Shown here in pieces: positions 1 to 12,900 of a DNA stretch of 64,000 nucleotides. The notes under the pieces were generated by a model that searched no databases, was not told the origin of the DNA, and worked only from the letters and a program-made list of their open reading frames with translations. The position numbers and the translations under genes are program-made. This DNA is from Phoebastria nigripes (taxonomy: Eukaryota; Chordata; Aves; Procellariiformes; Diomedeidae): the NCBI GenBank assembly GCA_035582835.1, contig JAYKAV010000966.1, positions 1,568,775 through 1,632,774 on the forward strand, given 5' to 3'. Within the stretch, counting starts at the first letter, position 1; each line of letters starts with the position of its first letter.

Positions 1-1003
1 ACATTACACAGTCCTTAGTTATAGGAACACGTTATGTTTTCATAAGATCCCAGTCTCACTCAGTGCTCACTGACTGAGCAGCTATTAAGTATATTGTTTT
101 CATTCTTCAATGTCTGGCCTCTCATTTATTTCACACTACTGAAAATCCCCTCTGGAGTTCCCTGTTGTGCTTATCAATGTGATATGTAGTGTTTTCTAGA
201 CAGTAATAAGTCTGTTTCACTGTATCTGTGCTCAGAGAAGTGATGCTATTCTCTGTTTCACAGATGAAAAACTGAGCATAGAGGCTGTATCTGAGATAGC
301 CAGTCCTGAATGCAGTGTGTGCTCTCCAGTTTTGTATCCATGACTCTGTATTTCCCTTGAAGGGTACATAACTTCCTGTGTGAAAGATACCTATTTATTC
401 CTTTGAAACAGGAAACATCATAGCCCTTCTAGAAGAATCTGGGCGAGGTTGTTACCACTCATTGCCAGTCATGTGCCATCACTGGCTATGACTGTACTAA
501 TAAACTGAGCAGAACCAGAATATAAAGTAAAGCATGAGCTTGACTTGGCTCCAGATACCCAGTCTTTCAATGGCAGAGGGCTGTTCTCACCAGAGAGGTC
601 ATCCTATGGTGGGAGGGAGAAGAGAGTTTAGCTCCATGGAAGCAAGTTGCACCTTGCCAGTGAGTGTTAGGGTCAGACAACGGGCCTGTTTTGTTCACCA
701 AAGTAGATGGAGACATTGGAAGGGATTCATCTCATCTAACTTAGATGCCTGCAATCTTATAATGTAACTTAGGTTACTTTTCAGCTAATCAGAAATATTA
801 ACTCTAAACGTATTCTTGACAGAAAACAAGGTAGATATTAACAANACGAGTCTTGATGCCTTGAGACCATTCAATAAAGGCAATGGGTATAGTCAGAGAG
901 ATTTGGGTCAAAGGGTCTGTTAGAGGCAGTTATTATTCTTTTAAAGAAAATTTTAAATGATGTAGCGTTAACTACTTTTACAACATTTTCTCTGTACACA
1001 GAG
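1..1003. other. Unassigned AT-rich non-coding DNA
   Basis: I see no recognisable gene, RNA or repeat here. The 77-codon plus-strand ORF at 534-767 has no familiar motif, and its composition matches the surrounding DNA. One ambiguous base lies at 845. Confidence 0.6.
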
Positions 1004-1058
1004 TATAAAGCCAAACTCTTCTCAGAGGTGCATACTGATAGGACGAGAGGCAACAGAA
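1004..1058 (+). repeat. Small ancient CR1 LINE remnant (ORF2 C-terminal region)
   Basis: Read on the plus strand from 1004, the DNA encodes the peptide YKAKLFSEVHTDRTRGNR. This corresponds to the conserved C-terminal CR1 ORF2 segment that reads ASLFSVVPSDRTRGNG in the better copy at 30.85 kb. Similarity fades within about 60 bases on each side, so this is a diverged stub with no 3' end or 8-bp tail. The match at protein level is visible in the sequence; its age is inferred from the divergence. Confidence 0.6.
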
Positions 1059-4000
1059 TAGGTTTCTTTCACAGCACAACCCTGAGCTGTATCTGTCATG
1101 TGTTGCACTCCTGACCCTTGCATAAGAGTGTGGTCATGCGGAAAAACTAGGAAACCCAGGTGTGACTGCAAGCACCAGGGAAGAGTGCTGTAATGCATGC
1201 CTGGGACATACCTCTTTCAATGTCTTTCTCATTCCCACCTTCATTTCCTCATTTCTCCTCATAGTTCCCTTGTCCAGCTAACTCTTACCCTTCTTTGCTG
1301 GATGCTTAATCAGATAACAAATCAAGTGTCTTCTTCCCCTTCCCTGCCACCCCATCTCAGCAATGAGATCTTCCATCAATTTCCATTTTCTTTCTCTCAT
1401 GTTGAGATTTTTCATTATCTTGTTTATCCTATTTGCTCTCCTGCTTCCTAGTTTTTTGGTTTTTTTTCCATGCTCCACACCCTGGACTCCCCATTTGATC
1501 CCAACCTGCTTTCCTTTATCTCTAACATCTTCTAGGCTGCCCTCAGTGTTGAAACTTGGGAAAAAGACGAATTTTCATGGAAACAGGAGAAGACACAATT
1601 TGTGACTTGCCTTACCAAATTACAAACTGTCAATCCAAAACATGGATCACCCTCAGCTACTCAAAGACAGTTTAACAAAGGTTTTAGCATAAGCAAAATA
1701 ATATATTTTTCTCCTTTAAGAAATATCTGACGTACTCTTATGAAATTTGAAGACATGCTTTTTTTTGTACTGAAACAGACACTCAGCGGGGAAAGTTTCC
1801 AACTCAGTGGTTAAAAATTCGCAAAATTATAAGCAACTTAAGATACGGTCTTCTAATGGGGCACGTCAAGTGACTTCAAATCTAGAGAGAGTTACCAGGG
1901 TTTAATGAGAGCTACCATGCTTTAATGCACTGTTTACATCACCCTGTAGAAGACCAGAGTCTATTGAATCTTGTGCATTCATAATATGAGAGACATTGGT
2001 GATGAGTGAAAATGGTGTGCCATTCCTCACTCTGATGCACAGAGGGAAAAGCATGGTAAAACATACGAGCAGCTGAAAATGTGCCAGCCAAAAACAGGGG
2101 ACAATATGGCCCATAATCCTGCCGCAGTAAGACTGTTAGTTCACATTTTTGGCAGTTCTGATTGTCCTTTCTTACTGCCCCTTCCAACCCATGGCAAACT
2201 AAAACTGTTCGTAAACTCTCCATAATAAAGGCGTCTGAATTTTTTTTGTCTGGCAGTATGCTTCAGGAGCCAAGCTTGGTACTACTCTAATTTACAGATT
2301 AAATTAATGAGAAACAANTTTTCAAGCTTGGAAGAAATTTTCCCCTTATAAGTTTATTACATAATTTTCCACCATGGAGAATTTATACTTTGTTATGGAG
2401 AAGTTGCTACTCCTATTGGTAACATAATAAGCTTTATTTTTAAAATAAGCTTACCGCACGAAAACTGCAGCACCATTAAACATTTCGGTTCTTCCCCAAA
2501 TTCCAACTTGAACATCAAACAGTACATTTAGTTGCTAATCTGCGGTGTCTTGTTCATAAGCAGAAAGACCTGCTATTTACCTTCCTTGCTATTGGTATCT
2601 TTCTGAGAGCTACAATTGAAATATTTTAAGGCTTCAAGAACATGAAAGACTAATGCCAATTTTTATTTATCATTTTGCTCAGGTAGCTTGAGCCATCAAA
2701 TAGAACAGTCAACTAATTCCTTAAAGATGAATTGGAGACATTGGTTGATATATGACACGCTGATCAAAGAGCACAACACTGCTTGGAGGGTAATACATCT
2801 GAGCATATCAGTAATGATATTATACAGCCCCCATAGAAAATCCAATTTATGTGTAATGCTTCTGGAGTTAGTTTAATAAAGTTAGAATCTTAAAAGAAGA
2901 GAATATTAAGGTATTTATTTTAGAAAGGATTAAAAAATCTATCACAAAATGATCACTCCTGCTATCTTTCCTTGGATAATTTTTTCTAAAATATAAATCT
3001 TAAATCATCTCTAGACAAATACCATGCTGAAAGGTTCTGGGACATGTCCTGTTTACTTGTATGCAAAGAGAGGTATGTTCCGCTCTTGAACTGTGCACAG
3101 TTTCTGTGTAATAACTTCATAACAAATCAGTAGTTCATTGAACCAAGGAAAAGAAAGTGGTAGTGTTCTGTTCTATGAGAGTGACAGCAATCTGTTTCTC
3201 CAAAGTTTGTGTTGCTCCTATGTTTCAATTAGACGATTACTATATTTTTTTAACATGGGGCCAAGTGTTCCATAAAAGGGCATGTGCATTTTCACAGTTG
3301 TATTTATGTGTGCCAAGAGCTCCTAGCTCTCTCACATACTGTTTGCATGCTCAGATATAAATAGGTGAATGTAGTTGCAATAACCATGAATGTGTCTTTT
3401 AGCATAGTTAAATATGTCTTTTAAATTACTTGGCCTTAAGGAAAAAAATCTTATACTTTTATACATTGGTAGTTTATTGATAGTATTTAATATGATTAAA
3501 AATTATCTTATATTAATATGACAAATTGTGACTTCTTTAACTTACCATCTTTTAATAAATATTTCTCTTCCTGAGGCTTGATTTCCATCCACCCTGAAAT
3601 ACTTATTCTTATTTCAGCTCCTGTATCCCNAGTCCATAGTGACTTTGTACACCTATTAAAGAGCTAAGAAGTTCTGTCGTGGTGGATTTTACGTATATCT
3701 ATGGCAAGGCTGTATTCTTTGCTTACTCTTTTGCACAGAATACATCAGATTGCTCCTTCATTAATCCCAAATCAGGTCCATATAGCTGGTGTTCTCCCTT
3801 CTTGTGTTGGTATGTGGAAAGTGGAAGGAGCAAGTATCACTGTGGCAGAGTGTTCATGACTGCATGAACAGCATATTCCCACTTTAGATTAGTCTGTCCG
3901 CTATGAAATACCCAGACCTGAAAGACAAGAAATGTTTTTTTTCTTCCTCCCACCTCTAGAATTAGAGTTCTCCTTGCAATCTCTTCAAAGAATAATGCAA

Positions 4001-5880
4001 CAGTATGCTCTACCTAGCTTGGATTTCATGATTTTACACGATTTACTGCAAAAACATGTGTTTATACTAGCACAAAATACTGATCTCATACAAGGATAAT
4101 TTCAAAATAGCAAAACCATAGCTGTGTCTTGGGGATTTAGAAGTTTTTCAAGACAGTACAAAGANATGGCATTTGGAAAGGCAAATATTGAGGGTGTTGG
4201 AAAAGATGTCTTTAATGCTGTCTTAAAAGTGTCGTATTTAACTTCACGGTTACTATTTAAATTACTAGCTACAGCAATAAAGTGGTCAGCAAACACCAAC
4301 TGGATGCATTAGTTATACAGTATTCAGCCATGATATGTGTAGGGATATAACAATGTCCATTACCAAATAAGCAGCCCTTCACTTAAGTGAGACAGCTCAA
4401 TAGAGAAGTTTCTCGTGTTACCTGGGGTATGCCATGTAGACCAAACATACATTGCGTTTGTCAGTTTTCAGTGTGGGTTTGGCATCTGACTCAAATGGCT
4501 ACAGCAGACGAGGCTAAAAAGATACCTCCCTGTCACTCAACCTGTGCTGTGTTATTTGTGTTGTGGGCTCTGCCAAGGAAATGCAAGATACGCAACTCTC
4601 TCCATTGAATGCTTTGCTCTGCAGTGTTTTAACAAAAAGCTTCCATGAAATTCTCTCTCTCCTGCTCGCCTGTGATAAACTCCATGTGTCAGAAGTTGCA
4701 AAGGCTTTTAAAAGGATAGCTGTGAGTCCATAGCATCAAATAAGGATTTTCCCATGTAAATGAAAATTGCATTTTTTGCAACTGCAATCAACAGGAGTGG
4801 CAAGACACCTGGTAAACTGCTTTATAGCAGTTTGACCTTAGTAAAAATGTTTCAATTTGATTGTGAAATAAGTTAATTTGCTATATTGATTAATGTGCAG
4901 CCTTCATTATGTACAATTGCTGAGTACCTGCTAGTACCAAAGGATATCTTTCTCAGTGGAGGAAATTTCTGCATTTTTCAAAGCTCAACCAATCACTCAG
5001 AAAAAGCTCCCTGCTATGTGGAGTTACTTGTGAGGACTGTAACCTGCTGATTCAGCAGAGATAGTGGGCTTCAACAGAGGAAAATTGCTCTAATCTTTCT
5101 CTTTTTATTTAACTGCAGAATTTTAGTATGAGACCTGCAGAAACCCAAGAAAAAAGGACAGAATATTGCTAAGTTTCCAGATATGATAGCAATGAAGACT
5201 CTAAATTCTTTGACAGAGAAATGTTTACAATGCAAAATGATGAGAAATATTTATTTTATATTAACTGCTCAATGGTACTCGTTTTAGAGAAAATTGTTGA
5301 TGCTTTTACTCTTTTTGATACCTTCTTGGAATAAACTGATATGTAACTACTGCATCCTAAGGTATAGCTTATTTGTCATCTACAACTTGATGCACCAGCA
5401 AACTAATATAGTGACAACAGGAAGCTGATTAAGCATTTTTTACCAGCTAGAATGTGATCATTCTTCATAATTTACCCACTTTCACTTCCAAACTGGCTTC
5501 CCCAAGACAAATAGACATTTGCACATGATGCAATAGATTTTGAAGTGATTGGGACATTCTTCGCTAATCTCAATGATAAACTTCCTCCTGCTTATGGATT
5601 TCTACCACTTCCACAGCTTTCAACAGTTTTGTTCTCCTGTGGGATGAAAAGTTTATTTAAGGGTACTAAGAATAGTCTATACTCCTTGAGTTTAGTTAAA
5701 AAAAAACAGGATAATTTTGTTTACTGCCTATGAAATTATAGCTGAAGTTCTTGGGCTCTCTTTTTAATTACATAACATTTATACAATAGTAGAAACAAGA
5801 GTCTTTGTAAAGTCAGGGTCTTACTGAGAGAGACACTATTCAAAGATTCAGGAAATATTCCTCACATTAGGGAGCTTAAG
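1059..5880. other. Unassigned non-coding DNA
   Basis: No exon, RNA gene or named repeat is recognised. Around 1200-1560 the plus strand is pyrimidine-rich, which explains overlapping short ORFs on both strands. A 2 x 20 bp tandem duplication lies at 1887-1926. Single ambiguous bases occur at 2318, 3630 and 4165. Confidence 0.55.
1887..1926. repeat. Two-copy 20-bp tandem duplication
   Basis: Units 1887-1906 and 1907-1926 both begin GAGAG and end TTTAAT. They differ at only three of 20 positions. Confidence 0.8.
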
Positions 5881-6402
5881 CACAGATCTACAAAATATTT
5901 AGATGCTTACTTTCCATTAGAAATAATGGGTAAATCATAATTATAATTATCATCACCATAATCATCACCATAACAGGTGTCAGATTTAGCTCACAAATTA
6001 AGACACCTGAATTTGTATGTCTGCATGTACATGTCTTCCTATGTGCTAGGTGCCTCCATCTTGCTGTAATCGTAATCAATGGATATTAGCTGTATGCCTC
6101 GGCTGCCTGAATACGGACATGAAGTACCACTTGAGATGATCTAGAGTGCCCCAAGTAGACTTCAGCTGACAATCCGGAGGGACTCAGACCTCCTGTAGGA
6201 AGAGGCATATTGCCAGTGTCTTGGAAAATCCAGGGAATCTCAAATGTGTTAGATGATTTTGTTCAGCCAACTGAACCAAGCCCCTAGTTATCACAGCCAG
6301 AGCAGTACAGAGAGTTATTCAGCTGACCAAATTTTAGTGTCTNCTTTAAATGCCTAAATTTAAGCACCCACATACCTTTGTGGATCTAGTTCTTTCTATC
6401 TG
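5880..6402. repeat. Degenerate palindromic (MITE-like) ancient dispersed repeat
   Basis: The segment near 5886-5911 (AGATCTACAAAATATTTAGA, then TGCTTA) and the reverse complement of the segment near 6361-6390 align with roughly 20 of 26 matches and one gap. The two arms are therefore inverted copies about 450 bp apart. The arm motif (GATCYACAAA, then a run ending TGCTTA) resembles palindromic ancient repeats common in bird, turtle and crocodile DNA. I cannot assign a family name. The interior holds an imperfect ATC/ATT simple repeat near 5935-5975. Confidence 0.45.
5935..5975. repeat. Imperfect ATC/ATT simple repeat
   Basis: The run reads as interspersed ATAATT and ATCATCACC units. It lies inside the degenerate palindromic repeat and explains the I/M-rich antisense ORF at 5888-6079. 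Confidence 0.7.
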
Positions 6403-6537
6403 AAAAATACACTTGACACCAATTTTTTTTTCAGTTCTATCAGCACATGGAATTTTTTTCAGCTCTGATAAACAGCCATTCCTGTTACCAGCAAGTGAGA
6501 CTAAGACAGAGAACAATTGAGGTTGCCAGAATCCTCA

Positions 6538-6911
6538 AAACAGGGTCACCTAGAGCACGTTGCTCAGGGACTTGTCCAGTTGGGTTTTGGGTTTTGAATA
6601 TCTCCAAGGATGTCTGCAACCTCTCTGGGTAATCTGTTCCAGTTTTTGACCACCCTCACAGTAAAAAATATTTTTCTTATGTTTAAGTAGAATTTCCTGT
6701 ATACTGGCTTGTGCCCATTGCCTCTTGTCCTTTCACTGGTCACCACTAAGAAGAGTCCAGCTCCGTCTTCTCAGCTGTCCTCCATGAGGATTTTATACAC
6801 ATGGATAAGATACCCCTGAGCCTTGTTTTCTCTAGGCTGAAAAATCCCAGCTCTCTCAGCCTCTCCTCATATGTCAGATGCTCTAATCCCTTAATCATCT
6901 CTGTAGCCCTA
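6538..6911 (-). repeat. CR1 LINE fragment, 5'-truncated and lacking the 3' end
   Basis: On the minus strand the ORF at 6746-6564 encodes [20 protein letters not shown], followed closely by [14 protein letters not shown]. These are the hallmark C-terminal residues of CR1 ORF2 (DRTRGNG and WNRLPREVV). The plus strand has the matching reverse-complement landmarks: the TCCAGTTGGGTTTTG region near 6577 and the CAGCCTCTCCTCATATG region near 6858. The 8-bp terminal repeat is absent, so the element's 3' end is missing. This is a dead copy of moderate divergence. Confidence 0.9.
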
Positions 6912-9900
6912 AATCACTAGGTGTTTGTTCCTTCTCTTTTTAAAGGAGCTGTATTGCTTCTTTACACTGCACAGTTTCAAAACCTATTTTAGTCTGAAAT
7001 TTCCCTTCCAGCATTTGTGAAGAGCAAACAACATTTCCACTTTTAATTATTGCTTTTTTTGCCCTGATTTTCACCTCTAACCATAGGTTCCTAGTTGCCA
7101 AACCATCTAAGGAAGTTGGAAGCACTCCTGAAATGCCTGGCTGATTTTTCAGTGTTCACAAGCCAAATTATTTTGTTTTGGGTATTTTTTTTTTTTCAAA
7201 CCCCATTGGTGAGTTTGGGAAGAGGAATTATTTTTATGCCTCGAACAATCTGCAAAGAAGCTTTTATATGTAATTTTGAACTTTCTTCTCCATTCACAGG
7301 CTCTCTTTCCTCCCCAGTCCAATTATTACCACCTTTGTCACCAACTAAGCTGGTATTTAAGTGGAAAAAGATGAAGAAATAAATGCATGATATTTGCTGC
7401 TGAATGGGAATAAGTATAATTTGTGTAGGTTCCCTACAAAAACACTTACAAATAATTCTCTGAGGTGTAAAGACATAGCCTCATTAAGTAACAGTCCATC
7501 AAGAGCCATTAGTAATACAAGAAATATGTTAAGCTGTCATTGGAAAGACTTTTGTCAACCTTTTGACCTAATCATGTTTAATAAAAGTTAAGGGAAAATT
7601 GTTATTAGGTAAATGAAAATCAGTCAGATCCCACCTTCCCCACCCAAAGGTGGCTGATGAGCTTAACACATAACCAAAGGATCTTATTCTGTCCACTTTC
7701 AGTTGTTAGTTAATTTTAGCTGTTGTGCTTGTGATAGACCTCTAGGATCACGAAAGCAATGACTAATTCAGTCTGCTATCTACCCAAGGTTTTGAAATCT
7801 ATCTTTCCACACTATCAATAGAAAGGAATTGTCACAGCATCTCCTGTGTGAACCTACATTTAAGGAACTATTCCAGGGGGTTGAATCTGCAGAACCAGCT
7901 ATGTACATCAGGGTTTGGAGATTAACATCAACAGATGATATCTGTGAAATACATTCAAAAAGCTTAAAACTTCATTTTACAGTTAAGAGTAACTTCACTT
8001 TGCAGTTAACTGCTTTTTTTTTAACTGACATATAAATAATCTAATCCTATAAATAACACGAGTGAATAATAAAATGCTTCCCTGGTATACATGCAAACAG
8101 GCTAATTCACAGGGAGTCTAGTTAGCCTGACTAGTATGAAGTCCATGTAGTAATGATGGAAACACTATATCATCTCTGGAATCTCTCTTCAAGCAATTAT
8201 ACCAGAGCCTTCTCTGGATTCTAATCAATATTCTCAGCATCCCTGTAAATTACAAAACATCTATTTTGCTGAGCCAGGTGTAAAAATGTAAGTAATTTTT
8301 ATAGTACAGATAGGGAAGAGATGTGAATAACTTTTTATAAATGGGGAAACTAAAAGATGTGTTCTCAATTATTTATTTGTGATTAGCTGTCTTTGATGGG
8401 GAAGGATTTGCAACATTTTTTGATTTTTGCTATTATCTTAATGAACATAAGGGCTTCTACACCCAGGATAAGACTCTTCTAAAATGTTAATATGAAGTAA
8501 GTGACATTAAACTATCCAATATAAAAGAAATGTACAAGAAATGGGAAAGGTGCAAGCTGTTCAACTGATCACTCATTGAGCATAAAAATAACTTAGAGTT
8601 GAAATAAATTACTTCCTCTGAAACTGGTTTGTTTCTTCATAAAATGCGGCATATGCAGCTCAATGACTGACAGTGGAAAAAATAGTTCTGTGTGCCAATG
8701 TTTAAAGAGAACTTGTTTTAGAACTTATCCTGTGTATACTTATACATATGAGTAATATAATTCCCATGATTAGAAGTATTTGTGTGATTTTTTTATTGGA
8801 CTTGGAAGATGAAGGACTTAAATATGTTAAATTTAGTAGAACAGAAAGAGAATGTGAATCTAGAACTGTCTGTCTTTGACTGGGTTTATTTAAGCTAAGT
8901 ATTAATTCAGGTAAGCTAAATAAATTTTAGCAAGCCTATTTATCACAAATAAATATTAGAATGTTACTTTCTGAATCTTTTATTTGTACTTGGCAGCACC
9001 ACATTACAAAAAAAGCTCTATGTACTTGAATTTGTCTGTGGAGTATAGTACAATTTTGTGTGAGTGAGGCCCCTCTCCCCAATCTAATTTTTAATTTTTT
9101 TTCTGGATGCTGAAATATTTATTCACTCGTTTTGCATTTTGAAAGTTCAGTTGGTTTTAGTTATCATGGCATGACTGCTGCACGTGCGTACATTGTGACA
9201 GCCTTTGGAGTCTGCTCTGAAAAGTTAAAAATTATGCTTTAATTTCAAAATGAATGTTAGAATGAAAATCTCAGGACGGAGCTTATTCTAAAAATATTGG
9301 CAGCTATATTATATAGCTAAGCTAAGCTTTAAAGCAGTAACTTCACTTGCTTATAGCAGATGGATAATCATCAGTTATCTTGGACTCTGTTTATGTCCTT
9401 AGATAATGTGGCTGTCCTATATCCACCCAATCCCAAGGATGTCTCACGTTCTTTCAGCTAATCCATGATGGATTTTGCAGTCCCTATAATTTTAGACTTT
9501 GCTTTAAGCTGTAGTGCCTGCGTAGGCAGCACTGTTATTACTGTAGGTTCAAGTGAGTTCCGGTCTGTGAGCCATTAAGACAAAATATTTTGTGTCCTTT
9601 ATAGCAAAAAAACCCAAAACAAAAACATTTGAGGGAGAAAGAAAAAAACTCACCCAGAGTCTTTACAAACATTTATATCTAAAGCTTACTATTATATGAT
9701 AAACTTAACTTCCTTTGTTACAATCGTGTAATTTACTTTCAAACACATAGTGCAGAATAGATGTTTTGGTTCATTATTTAATTAAAGGACCATATTGTGC
9801 AGTGCTAATACAAAGATTTTCACCTTCACATAAAATAAAAATTAAGGTAAATTCAATTTATCTGTAAATTGTTTGTTTTTTAAAATTTTTTTGACTGCTT

Positions 9901-12900
9901 CTTTGCTTGTGCTTATGACAATGTGTGCCTATGTTTTATTTTGCTTTTATTAAAAAAAAAAAAAAATCAGATTTCACACACTGATATTTCATGGATCACC
10001 TTTTTATGTCATATGAATATCAAGAGCTCATTGGAACTCTAAACTGAGTTCTTAAACTAGAAATGGTGCTGTACAGTGGATGTTACAATTTACAGTGGAA
10101 CCATTAAATAAAGCAAGACTGAAGTCATAATGAACGTAAAAATAACAGAGCTGATTGTTGTAGAATGCTATTCAGGATCCACAGAGAAAAACCAACATCT
10201 TAGCAGGGGCTGACACCCTTCAGCTTTTTACTTCAGAAATTCTAGATAAGAATTTTGTTTATATATATGACAGCATATTACCCTGTGCTCCAAAGAAGAA
10301 AACTGGTAGCTTAAAATAAGAAGTAAGTGAATAAATGTCCTATTCTGCTGATGTGAATGATGAAATTTACTATGGCAGGACAAACACACAAAATTCTTCA
10401 CCCTGATGCTGGCAGATAAAATACTTTTTAGTCTACTCCAATGACTTTATTTTCACTCAATATAACTAATTTGCAACAATCACACTTTCAATCAATCCCT
10501 CCTCCCGCACTGCCCCATTTTCAGAAAGATGCTGGAGTGGTAGATTCAGAAACTGAAATAATTATTCACATATTGAATATGTGTTTTTAACATAGGCAGT
10601 AACATTAATGATGTCTTACATTTATCTGGGAGTAAGCCCAACTATTATTTCAAATGAAACTTTTCACAATTTAGAGTGTGGTTCAGCCTCCCTGGCGATT
10701 CTATTCTTTGCCTATGTGCTGAAGCTGTGAAAAAGCTTAACTGATTATAGTCATAATGGCAGCCTAAAGCTTTGGAAAAAAATCATGCAATTTTTAGTAT
10801 TAAACAACAGACTTTTTATGTTTATTGGATTTCTCCTGAGACAAGAAATGAAAGGATTGAAATGCAGTCCTGTGAGAAAACCTTGTCATTTGATATCTGT
10901 GTCTTACCTAACTTTAGGAAATAAGAACAACCCTTATAAAAGAGATTTTATTTAAAACTGAAGACTATTAGATATCTACTCCAAATTCTGGACAGCTTTT
11001 TTCTGTTTATTGGGTCAATGATACTGATTTTTGTTCATTTCTACAATAGGCTCAGGCTTCAGTTCACTACTTACTTTGTTTTGGTCCTGGAAACATGCAA
11101 GGGAGTTAGTACCTTATAAGGAGAAGAATTGTTTTTTGAATCCTACTTAACTCCTTTTCTTATGAAATTTTGTAGTGGATTCTACAGGCAGCAAGTGAAA
11201 ATAAAAATAAACAAACTGTATCTAAAGCATTTGCCATTAATTTATTAATTTGTGACAGGTTGGTGTTTCTTATATCCTAGAGTAGCCTTAAAAATACTTT
11301 GAAAATATTTCATTACTTCTTTGGTGGCTGAAAGGATGTTTTCTCNTTTTTTTTCTCAGTTAGTTGGCATAACAGATTTGACTGAGGAAATTTCCTCTCT
11401 TCATTTCCTGTATGTGTATATTCGCCTCTTTTAGAGAAGGTGGTTTCCTGGGAATCAATGTTCGTCACCTTTGTACTAAACCAAACTTTGTGCTATGCAT
11501 TCTGCTCTGAAATTATACCAGTTGAGTTTAAAGTAAGGGGTAATATTTTTTCTGCTAATTCTTTTTTGCGCATTAAAAAAAGATGAAGTAAGTGTTTTAG
11601 AGAATTTCCAGGTGAAATTCACTAAATTGTAGGAACATTTGAGAAATTACTGGGAAACAATGTAATGACAGTGAATTTGCATGTAATAGTACAGCAAAGT
11701 TACAACAGTGGAAATTGGGTATAATCTTGTTTAACGATTTTGATCATTTTACAGAAAAATATTTCACAACTTGAAAACATATTTTTGTTTTGCTCGAGTT
11801 GATGGTCAGTGAAAATTCCTGGAAGATGGCATTAAATGTCTTTTTTTTTTGTGCCAGAGATCCCATGGTAGCTAAATCTCAAAATATGAGAGAATGCATG
11901 CATGTTTAAGACACCATGCTTTTACTATTTGTCTATCATTTGAATCATAGGTGTTCCAAGCTGGGATAAAAATAAATTTTGTAGTGGTATATTAATGAAT
12001 CTGTCCCGAACAATTATCTTAAAATGATGAGGATATAAATTAAATTCTTCTTTACTGTTTTGGAGGAATCTTCCACTCAATTCAACTGTCAAATCAAGTC
12101 AAATGTCAGCATAATTGGTTGCAAAGTAGTCCTTAATAAGTCCTTAGTAATCAGTATTTCAACTGTCAGTCTAATTTAGTGTGACTGCAATGTTCATAAT
12201 TATAAGAAGTTTTAGAGCTGTAGTTAACAACTGGAGAGGCAGGGGGGCCCACAGAATGCTTCGGTGAGCTGTCAAGAGATCAGAAACATTTTAAAATTTG
12301 AATGTGCTTTTAACCACTTTACTGTGTAAAAGGAGTATGTTAAATGTCATCTTTAAAGGCATCTCTCTCATAATAGCATGGACCCAACGAGATGTGAATA
12401 ATACAATAATTTGCTGCCATTTTACTAAGTGATATGATAATAGCGCTGTGCCATTACTTGGAATACTTCTTATTAAGTGCTTGCAGATTAAATATCAGAT
12501 GCCCTATTGTTCTACCTAAACAACTTATCCGTCAATTTTCTGATATTTTTATCCAAAAGAAAAGAAATTTTTAAATGTTGTCATAGGGTTCCTATAGTAA
12601 CAGTTTTGAATGGAACACATTCACTGTGCTGATAATGGGAGAAAACAAAACAAAACAAACATTGCTGAATTAACATAATAGGCACCAAGCAGCAGGAAGA
12701 TTTGCTTGTGTGACCTTGGAATCCCTGAGTGTGACTTGCCTCTTATTTTAACTCAGCTCCAATTCAGGGAAATAAATTATAGCATTTAGTGTAATCTTAA
12801 AGAAGGTTACAGACGTGATTAATTTACAGGACTGTCTCCCCTTCCTTTCTTCTGGTATTATTTAACACTGTTTAGCAATTGCATGAGATAGATGATTCCA

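Noticed and set aside
1200..1560. Overlapping ORFs on both strands as a gene pair
   Set aside because: They arise from a pyrimidine-rich stretch with few stop codons and have no domain content.
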